A stretch of DNA of 20,261 bases from CAYMRB01 sp964392615 (GTDB lineage: Bacteria; Planctomycetota; UBA8108): assembly GCA_964392615.1 (NCBI GenBank), contig CAYMRB010000153.1, positions 1-20,261 of the forward strand. The letters run 5' to 3'. This document shows positions 14,064-20,261 of the stretch, piece after piece. The notes beneath the pieces were generated by a model, which saw only the letters and a program-made list of their open reading frames with translations, was not told where the DNA came from and did not search any database. Within the stretch, counting starts at the first letter, position 1. Each line of letters opens with the position of its first letter. The translations under genes were made by a program, and so were the position numbers.

Positions 14064-17000
14064 CTTCCCTGCGCTCCGACGAGGTTCTGTTGCGCCTCGA
14101 CGAGCTTCTCGGCCGCCTTCTCCAGACTGTCGACGGTCCACACATGCGAGCCGGCCGTCTCGGGAACCTCGATCGCCCTCAAGCGCGGGCTGCGGAAGTC
14201 CGGCGCGCGATACAGCTTTTCGCCGGCGTGCTCCGCACGAAACGCGAGCACGGCGTAGATCTCGACGCGCTCCTTCGTCCTGTCGACCTTGTCGACCTCG
14301 ACGACGAACTCGAGGGTGTGTCCCGGTGGGTGCTTGGGATCGTCGACGCGCTGCTCGACATTCTGATCGCGCCCGGCGTCGAAGTGGTCGAGGAAGCGCA
14401 GTAGATACCACGGGCTGCGAGCGCGGAACTCGAGCTCCCGCGTCGCGTGGACGCTGCGGCTGACCTGCGAGCAGGCCCGGACGAGAGGCGTGTTGTTCGT
14501 GTTGCGCACCCTCAGCTTCGGCGAGTCGTCGACTCCCTCGTCGAGCGACAGGAACTTGAGGCCGGTGTACAGGTTCGTCTTGCGCAGTCCGGCGGCGAAG
14601 CTGATCGGGTTCTCCTCGCGCGTGTAGATGCCCCAGGTCGCGTCGTGGCTCGGATCGAGAAAGAGCTTCTCGGCCGACGACGCCGGGCACAGCGCAATCG
14701 CCTGATCGCCGGGCAGCCCGATCCGGAACGTGTAGAGGGCCGTGCGCAGCGGATGGTTCGCGTCGATACCGTCAGGAGTCGCGCGGAAGCGCATGCCGAA
14801 CGGTATCGAGCGCACCGCCGCGCCCGTGGCGCCCTTCTCTCCGGGCGCGAAGAACGCGGCGACCCGACGCATGTCCGCGGAGAAATCGCGCAGCAGAGCC
14901 CAGAATGGATCCCTCTGCGGCTCGAGCCGGTCGCGGCAGATCTCGACGAGTCCGGAGAACGTCAGCCGTGAGTCCTCGATCTCGCCGTCTCCGCAGACGA
15001 TCTGGAAGGTCTCGCTCTCGAGAAGCGCCATCAGCTTGACGGGGTCGACATCCTGATCGCTGCCGGCGACGAACGGGTAGGCGCCTCGCAACGCGACGAA
15101 GTCCCGCACGACGCTCGTCGACATCTCGATCAGCTGATGGGACAGGAAGAGCTCGAGCTCGGCGCGCACTCGCGCTGCGAGGCGACGGTACTGCGGGTCG
15201 AGGAAGCCCTTGCCGTCCTCCGGCTTGCCGACCTTCTCGAGCTCGTCGATGCGTTGCCCCATCTCGACGAGGACCGCCGCGTGCGATCGATCGTCACGCG
15301 AGCTCGGCGGCTTCAGCTCGGTGAGCTTCTCGAGCAGCTTCTCGATGCGTCCGCGCGTCAGGCTGCGCGGACTGCTCAGGCCTTCCGACCCCGGCCGGTA
15401 GGACTCGAGCACGCTGCCGAAAGCCTGGAACGTCTTGTTCGCAGCCAACGCGTCGGGAGCGTCGAAGTCGCGCAGGAACTCGAATGCCGTGAGATCCTGC
15501 GGCGCGCTCGCGTACGCGTTCAGCGCCTCCTCCCACGCGCCGACGAGGTCGGCCGGATTGACCTCGTCCGTACCCCACAGCACCTGGTACACCGTATTGC
15601 CCGAGCGGTCGCGCCAGAACGATCGCGCCTTCTGGTCGCTGAAGCCTCCCGCCGCGGGGAAGAAGAACGCGTCGAGCGGCGAGCGAGGCTGGCGCCGGAA
15701 TGTCACGGTCGCCTTGGCGAGATCGTCGCGCGCCTTCGTCGTGCCCATCTCGCGCAATTGGTCGAGGTATAGCTCGACGAACCTGCCGTCGTCGTATCGC
15801 GACAGGTCCGCGACGAAGCGGTCGCGAACCTCGTTCTTCTTCTTCCCCTCGCCGGATGACGGCGTCAGCACGAGGCGCAACGCCGGCAGCATGCTGTCGC
15901 TCGGACCTTCGGGGATCTCGGCCAGCAGGCTCGTGCCCAGGTGGGCGGCGAGCAACGCGAGCCTCGCGCCCTGCATGCGGGACGCGATCGTGTCGAACGG
16001 GGGGCTGAGACGCGACGCGGGCGCCGACACGACGCTCGCCCAGCGCCGGGCGTCCTCGGCGAGGATCGCGTCGATCTTCTTGCACGCGTCGCGGGTCTCG
16101 GCGACGGCCGCGCGCCGCTCGCTGAGCAGGTCTTTGAACTGGGTGAACGCTCCGGTCAACCGCGGGCCGTCCGCGCCGACCTCGACCTCGAGCAGATCCT
16201 CGAGGACCTGCAGCTCCTGCTCTCGCGTCTTGCCGCTGGCGGCAAGATAGTCCTTCGCGTTCCACGACGCGTAGTCGCCGAACTCGAGCTCCTTCTGCCA
16301 GGCGACGAGGCCGTTCACGCGCTGGGCGAGCGCGTCTTTCGCCGGTCCCTGGAGCTGCCCTTCGACGATACGGACCTCGCCCGCGGTCAGCGAGTCCAGG
16401 GCCGTTTGGCGGAGATCGCCGAACGCGCCGCGCAGGATCGCATCGATCGACTCGAAGCGCCACCCGGGCTGCAAGCCCTCGGCCTTCCACGCGACGGGGC
16501 TCGCGGCGTAGGCGTCGCGCAACGCTCCGAGCTGCGCCTCGAAGGCCTGGCGCTTGAAGGGCGCTTCGAGCAGGAAGCAGAGGAGGTCCTTCCGCTCGTC
16601 GCAGTAGTCGGCCTCGTCAGGTGTCGCGGCTGGCGGGTCCTTCCCGTCGAAGTCCTGCTTGCGCGCATTCACGCTGTCGATGGCGCCGTGGAGCTGCGTG
16701 AAGGCTTTCGCCCATGCCAGGACATCCTGGACAGTGACGACGGGCTGCTCGCGAACGAGAGGGTCCGGCTCGAACTTCTTCCGCAGGGTGCTCTGCTTGG
16801 TGGCCGCCACAACGACGCCCGCGATGCCATCCTCCGGGCCGTCGCGGTAGTTGGCCCAGCCGTCCTTCGGTGCCCACGCGCCTTTCACGAGCTCGCGGAA
16901 ACGCGCGTCGATCGCGACGCCGATCTCCACGTCCACGCCATAGGCGACGGACTCGGGCATGCGAACGGCGAAGCTCCCCTCGCGACCGCCGTCGAGCGCG

Positions 17001-18946
17001 CCGCTGCGCTCCCAGCTCGGGCCGAATGCCGCGAGCGTTCCGAGCGTCGCCCACGTGCCATCCTCGCCGGAGCCGGCCGTCGGTTCGCCGGAGTAGTACT
17101 CGGTGCGCAGGAACGACGCGATCTTCGCGGCCTGGCCACCGCCGCGGTAGCTCAGGAACTCCGCCCGCTGTTTGTGCAGCGCGCGAATCTGACGATCGAG
17201 CGCGCCGAGGTCGGTCGCGTCCGCGAGAGCCGCGACCGAGCTCGGCGGTGTCGCGGCGCGATCGACCACCGACGCGAAGCCGGTAGCGAGGATCGCATCG
17301 AGCGTCTCGTGGACGTCGCGCACGAGGCCGGGGATCAGCACGCCGCGCAGGACGCCGTCGTGCTCGTCGAGAAGCTGGTACGCTCGCAGGACCGGCTGGC
17401 CCAAGAGTCCCTTGTCGCTCTTCTGATGGCCGTCGAACGCGAGCGGTCGATCCTTGTGCGTCTGCAGGTGGTCCTTGACCGTGACGAGCTGCTGGTCGAC
17501 GTCGTCCAGAACGCCGGGCAAGCGGAAGAAGTACGGCGCGAGGAACGCGATACCGAGGACGAGCAGAACGATGGCCGCGATCCGTCCGTAACGGTGAACC
17601 TTGCGACTCCAGCCCGCTGCGCGGCGGCTCGGGCGCGCGAGGCCGGACTCCTGGAAGACCTTCTTGTTGTAGAAGTCGTGGACGAAGTAGGGGCGGCCCC
17701 AGAGGTCCTTCTGGAAGCTGCCTCCCGTCAAGACCATCGTCCCGTCGACCTCGCCAGCATCCGCCTCCGGCCCGGCCGCGTACGTCGTGCCGTAGTCGAC
17801 GAGCGAGCTCATCGGCGTCGCGTCCTGACCGCCGCTCGTGAAGAAAACGCCGCGGAAGCGATGCGCTTCGATGTAGCGGTTGCGCTCGAAGATTCGCTCC
17901 AAGTAGCGGGCGAGCACCGGCTTCATCGACCGGAACTCCTCCGGGAACAGATACACGAGGTCGTTCGTCTGCGGCGTCTCGCCGCGCAGGAACAGGTCGC
18001 GACGGATACGTTCCACGTCGCCGGCGGCGCTGGCGAAGATCTCGTCAATCCACACCGTGTCGAACTCCGAGTCGATCGGGTGCGGGTTGCTCCAGCCGAA
18101 GAGCGACTGCTGCACGGCCGGCGGCACGCCGGTGAAGAACTCGGTGAAGCCCTGGATTTTGTCGCACTTGGTGATCAGGACGTAGACCGGGAATACGGTC
18201 CCGAGCTTGCGCTGTAGCTCCTGGAGCTTCGCGTTGAGAAGCTGCGCCTTCTGGTCCGCGTTCGCGACGAGTGCGTCGCGCGCGTCACCCCGCGCGATGA
18301 GCTGATCGGCTGGAATCGCGACGATGACGCCGTCGATCGGTCGCCCCGACCGAACCTTCTTCAACAGGGCGAGGAACTTCTCCCACTCCTTCGTCGCCGG
18401 CGAGCCTTCGTCGTGGACCGAGAAGCGTCCCGCCGTGTCGAGGAGGACCGCGTCGTTCGTGAAGAACCAATCGCAGTCGACCGTACCGCCGACGCCCTGC
18501 TGCTCGCCGCCGAGCGGCAGGCGCACGGCCTTCTTGATCGATGTCGACTTGCCGGAGCCCGGCTCGCCGATCAGCACGTACCACGGCAGCTCGTACAGGA
18601 ACCCCCGGCCGAGAGTGCCACGAAGCGTGCCCATCGCGTCGGTAAATCGCCCCTTGAGCTCCGCGGCCGAGCTGCCGCTCGCGCCGTGCATCGGCTGCCC
18701 GGCGAGCTCGCCCGCGACCTTCTTCGTCGCCCAGCGGCCGCGCACGAGCTTGGAGAGGCGCATGATGAGCAGCCAGAGCCCGAACGCGACGACCAGCGCG
18801 CCGGCGATCCACAGGCCGACCGAGGTCGACATCGTGCCACCGCAGAGCCGCACGATGAACGGCAGCAGGATGGCGACGAGCGCGATCACGCCGACGACAC
18901 CGAGCGTCTTCCAGTTCTTCAGCAAGTTGAGGAGATTGAAGTTCAT
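14060..18946 (-). CDS. tssM: TssM (IcmF family), T6SS membrane-complex protein, unusually long
   Basis: 1628 residues; most TssM proteins are about 1100-1300. TssM spans the inner membrane and periplasm and, with TssL and usually TssJ, forms the channel that anchors the baseplate. Two N-terminal membrane segments (about 13-34 and 44-62) are followed by a cytoplasmic P-loop NTPase: GEPGSGKS (127-134), VLLDTAGR (167-174) and TKCD (259-262), all intact. WGRPYFVHDFYNKKVF (416-431) is a family mark, and a third membrane helix lies at about 455-475. The remaining 1150 residues are periplasmic, mostly helical and charged; much of the extra length is there. The C-terminal portion has SHVWTVDSLEKA. 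The start ATG follows the tssL stop by 15 bases with a weak GGGAAG. The stop overlaps tagF by four bases. Confidence 0.95.
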   Translation of the reverse strand: MNFNLLNLLKNWKTLGVVGVIALVAILLPFIVRLCGGTMSTSVGLWIAGALVVAFGLWLLIMRLSKLVRGRWATKKVAGELAGQPMHGASGSSAAELKGRFTDAMGTLRGTLGRGFLYELPWYVLIGEPGSGKSTSIKKAVRLPLGGEQQGVGGTVDCDWFFTNDAVLLDTAGRFSVHDEGSPATKEWEKFLALLKKVRSGRPIDGVIVAIPADQLIARGDARDALVANADQKAQLLNAKLQELQRKLGTVFPVYVLITKCDKIQGFTEFFTGVPPAVQQSLFGWSNPHPIDSEFDTVWIDEIFASAAGDVERIRRDLFLRGETPQTNDLVYLFPEEFRSMKPVLARYLERIFERNRYIEAHRFRGVFFTSGGQDATPMSSLVDYGTTYAAGPEADAGEVDGTMVLTGGSFQKDLWGRPYFVHDFYNKKVFQESGLARPSRRAAGWSRKVHRYGRIAAIVLLVLGIAFLAPYFFRLPGVLDDVDQQLVTVKDHLQTHKDRPLAFDGHQKSDKGLLGQPVLRAYQLLDEHDGVLRGVLIPGLVRDVHETLDAILATGFASVVDRAATPPSSVAALADATDLGALDRQIRALHKQRAEFLSYRGGGQAAKIASFLRTEYYSGEPTAGSGEDGTWATLGTLAAFGPSWERSGALDGGREGSFAVRMPESVAYGVDVEIGVAIDARFRELVKGAWAPKDGWANYRDGPEDGIAGVVVAATKQSTLRKKFEPDPLVREQPVVTVQDVLAWAKAFTQLHGAIDSVNARKQDFDGKDPPAATPDEADYCDERKDLLCFLLEAPFKRQAFEAQLGALRDAYAASPVAWKAEGLQPGWRFESIDAILRGAFGDLRQTALDSLTAGEVRIVEGQLQGPAKDALAQRVNGLVAWQKELEFGDYASWNAKDYLAASGKTREQELQVLEDLLEVEVGADGPRLTGAFTQFKDLLSERRAAVAETRDACKKIDAILAEDARRWASVVSAPASRLSPPFDTIASRMQGARLALLAAHLGTSLLAEIPEGPSDSMLPALRLVLTPSSGEGKKKNEVRDRFVADLSRYDDGRFVELYLDQLREMGTTKARDDLAKATVTFRRQPRSPLDAFFFPAAGGFSDQKARSFWRDRSGNTVYQVLWGTDEVNPADLVGAWEEALNAYASAPQDLTAFEFLRDFDAPDALAANKTFQAFGSVLESYRPGSEGLSSPRSLTRGRIEKLLEKLTELKPPSSRDDRSHAAVLVEMGQRIDELEKVGKPEDGKGFLDPQYRRLAARVRAELELFLSHQLIEMSTSVVRDFVALRGAYPFVAGSDQDVDPVKLMALLESETFQIVCGDGEIEDSRLTFSGLVEICRDRLEPQRDPFWALLRDFSADMRRVAAFFAPGEKGATGAAVRSIPFGMRFRATPDGIDANHPLRTALYTFRIGLPGDQAIALCPASSAEKLFLDPSHDATWGIYTREENPISFAAGLRKTNLYTGLKFLSLDEGVDDSPKLRVRNTNNTPLVRACSQVSRSVHATRELEFRARSPWYLLRFLDHFDAGRDQNVEQRVDDPKHPPGHTLEFVVEVDKVDRTKERVEIYAVLAFRAEHAGEKLYRAPDFRSPRLRAIEVPETAGSHVWTVDSLEKAAEKLVEAQQNLVGAQGR

Positions 18947-18961
18947 GCTTCTTCCCGTCTC

Positions 18962-19783
18962 TCAGCGCTCCTCGTTCGCGGGGGCGGTCGCAGGGGTGCC
19001 GTGTGCAGCCCGGACCTCGCGCAGGTGCGTCTCGATATCCCTCGTCAACGTGTATCGCGTCACGAGAGTCGCCACGAACAAGAGCACTGCGACGATCGCG
19101 AACAGCGTCAGCGATTGCACGACGCTCGGAAGCTTGCCGCCGAGATCCATCGTCTCGATGTGCTCGTACGCGGTCTCCGACACTCGCCCCGGCATCGGCT
19201 GGGATCCGCCGGTGAAGAAGTAGTGGAGCCGGCGGCGGTAGTCCTCGATCTCCGGCGGCGCGAAGCCGCCCGCGCGCGCCTGACCTATGCCGTAGCGGCC
19301 GAGGAACCCGAGCGACAGTACGTTGAAATAGATCTCGGCGAGCTCGCGCGTCGACGGGTCACCGCGTTCGAGGAGCGTGTCGATGCGCCGGAAGACCTCC
19401 TCGCCGGCGATCTGCGTCTTGTAGAGCGCCTTCTCGAGCGGGAAGTCGGTCCACGCCTGCCGCGCGGCCCAATTGCCGAGATCGACGATGAACACCTGGT
19501 CGGCGAGCGCCGTCATGGCGTACTGAGCTTCCTGCGCGCAGCGCTGAAGGACGGCGTCGCGTCCTTCGAACGCTCGGGCTTGACGCTGGAGTACCGTCAA
19601 GATCGCCTCCCACGCCGGGTGGGGGCCCCGAACGGCGCCGACATCGGCGGAGCGTGACGCCCCGGCTTCGCGCCCAGCGGAATCGACCGGAGCGCCGTGG
19701 TGCCCCTGCTGTACGGCGGCCTTCTGGCGTTGCACCTCGACGAAGAAGTCCCTGAAGCACTCTCGCAAGCTCGGCTTGGCCAC
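18962..19783 (-). CDS. tssL: TssL (DotU family), T6SS inner-membrane anchor without OmpA-like extension
   Basis: 273 residues. TssL is a C-tail-anchored inner-membrane protein whose cytoplasmic domain contacts TssK and TssM. The DotU signature is clear: ALADQVFIVDLGNWAARQAW (92-111), LEKALYKTQIAGEEVFRRI (116-134) and LAEIYFNVLSLGFLGRYG (148-165). One transmembrane helix, LTLFAIVAVLLFVATLV (225-241), is near the C-terminus, followed by a 30-residue periplasmic tail. Some relatives, including P. aeruginosa TssL1 from memory, carry a peptidoglycan-binding OmpA-like domain here; this one does not. Residues about 24-54 are a low-complexity insert. The GTG start at 19783 lies four bases after the tssK stop, with AAGGAAAGG upstream. 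Confidence 0.94.
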   Translation of the reverse strand: MAKPSLRECFRDFFVEVQRQKAAVQQGHHGAPVDSAGREAGASRSADVGAVRGPHPAWEAILTVLQRQARAFEGRDAVLQRCAQEAQYAMTALADQVFIVDLGNWAARQAWTDFPLEKALYKTQIAGEEVFRRIDTLLERGDPSTRELAEIYFNVLSLGFLGRYGIGQARAGGFAPPEIEDYRRRLHYFFTGGSQPMPGRVSETAYEHIETMDLGGKLPSVVQSLTLFAIVAVLLFVATLVTRYTLTRDIETHLREVRAAHGTPATAPANEER

Positions 19784-19787
19784 CGGG

Positions 19788-20261
19788 TCACCTTTCCTTC
19801 TTGACGTACACCTCGAGGACGGTCGGCACGGTCGCGTCCTGAACGTCCTTGCGCGCTCGCATGAAGAACAGCTGCTGGTTCTGGCGCAGCGCGTCGAGAT
19901 AGTCCCGGTTCGGTCGCAGCTGGAAGACCTGAGAGCCCTTCTGGACTTGCAGGTCGATCGGTCGCGGCTCCATCAAGTGGCGCTCGATTCCGAGGACCAC
20001 GTGGCGGACGAGATCGCGGATCTGGTCGCCGTTGCCGATCACGCAATCGCGTTCTACCCACCGAATCAACCCTTCTGGGTCGGCGTTGACGCCGGCCCAG
20101 ACGACGAAGTACGTCTCACGCCCGACGTGCTCGGGGCGCAGGTCGAGAACCTCGAACATGCCGTCCTTGCCGCGCACCTCGACCTTCTCGTACGGCGATT
20201 CGCTCGGACCGAGAAGCTCGCGGATCCGCGCGATCAGCGCGGCGAACGTCGTGTGGAGATC
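19788..20261 (-). CDS. tssK: TssK (VasE/ImpJ family), C-terminal part only
   Basis: The reading frame is open from the right edge to the TGA at 19788, giving 157 C-terminal residues; the start lies outside the window. TssK is the baseplate adaptor that docks onto TssL/TssM. The layout fits the TssK C-terminal domain: TTFAALIARIRELLG, then the strand GMFEVLDL, YFVVWAGVNAD, a helix ending GNGDQIRDLVRHVVLGIERHLMEP, then GSQVFQLRPNRDYLDALRQNQQLFFMRARKDV and the closing VLEVYVKK. Location directly upstream of tssL supports the call. The family normally has about 440 residues, so roughly two thirds are missing. The GTG at 20175-20177 is an internal codon, not the likely start. Confidence 0.87.
   Translation of the reverse strand, partial: DLHTTFAALIARIRELLGPSESPYEKVEVRGKDGMFEVLDLRPEHVGRETYFVVWAGVNADPEGLIRWVERDCVIGNGDQIRDLVRHVVLGIERHLMEPRPIDLQVQKGSQVFQLRPNRDYLDALRQNQQLFFMRARKDVQDATVPTVLEVYVKKER

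Noticed and set aside
15941..18217. 758-codon open frame on the plus strand opposite tssM
   Set aside because: Composition is the low-complexity Arg/Glu/Ala type of a shadow frame, and tssM on the other strand has clear motifs throughout.
1..20261. Transposases, tRNA or rRNA genes
   Set aside because: No transposase-like product, terminal repeats with target duplications, or tRNA/rRNA patterns were seen on either strand.

Overview
The window is a GC-rich stretch from a Gram-negative bacterium and is almost entirely a type VI secretion system (T6SS) locus, the contractile phage-tail-like injection machine. The lineage cannot be fixed from sequence alone. A neighbouring c-type cytochrome with several CxxCH heme motifs and a PA14-like N-terminal part recalls Planctomycetota, and Myxococcota are a reasonable second guess. 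I hold both loosely.

Layout, left to right. (1) Positions 1-1112, minus strand: an incomplete c-type cytochrome with three in-frame CxxCH motifs. It runs off the left edge inside a hexanucleotide repeat that encodes an Asp-Ser run. (2) 1113-1505: a divergent spacer with a sigma70-like promoter candidate facing right. (3) 1506-12751, plus strand: tssA, tssB, tssC, hcp, tagJ, tssE, tssF, tssG and tssH(clpV), tightly packed, with larger gaps only after tssA, after tssC and around hcp. (4) 12752-12909: a short convergent spacer with a 25+25 nt imperfect inverted repeat, probably a two-way terminator or a dispersed repeat. (5) 12910-20261, minus strand, in transcription order: the 3' part of tssK, then tssL, a very long tssM, a tagF-like gene and an unrecognised 37-residue membrane ORF.

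How the genes work together. TssK, TssF, TssG and TssE belong to the baseplate. TssL and TssM form the inner-membrane part of the trans-envelope complex. Hcp builds the inner tube and TssB/TssC the contractile sheath, with TssA helping tail assembly. TssH recycles the contracted sheath, with TagJ as a sheath-linked accessory, and TagF is a family of post-translational repressors. Gene order inside both arms matches the Pseudomonas aeruginosa H1-T6SS (PA0082-PA0090 and PA0079-PA0076, from memory), but here the arms converge instead of diverging. No vgrG, PAAR, effector/immunity pair, tssJ, fha or kinase/phosphatase genes are in the window. They may lie beyond the right edge or elsewhere.

Points that stand out: a 48-residue Gly/Asp tail on TssB made of 15-bp repeats; an acidic low-complexity insert in the middle domain of ClpV; hcp bracketed by hairpins; a 1628-residue TssM; a TssL with no peptidoglycan-binding extension; and a stop-start-coupled 37-residue membrane ORF whose last codons lie inside the inverted repeat.
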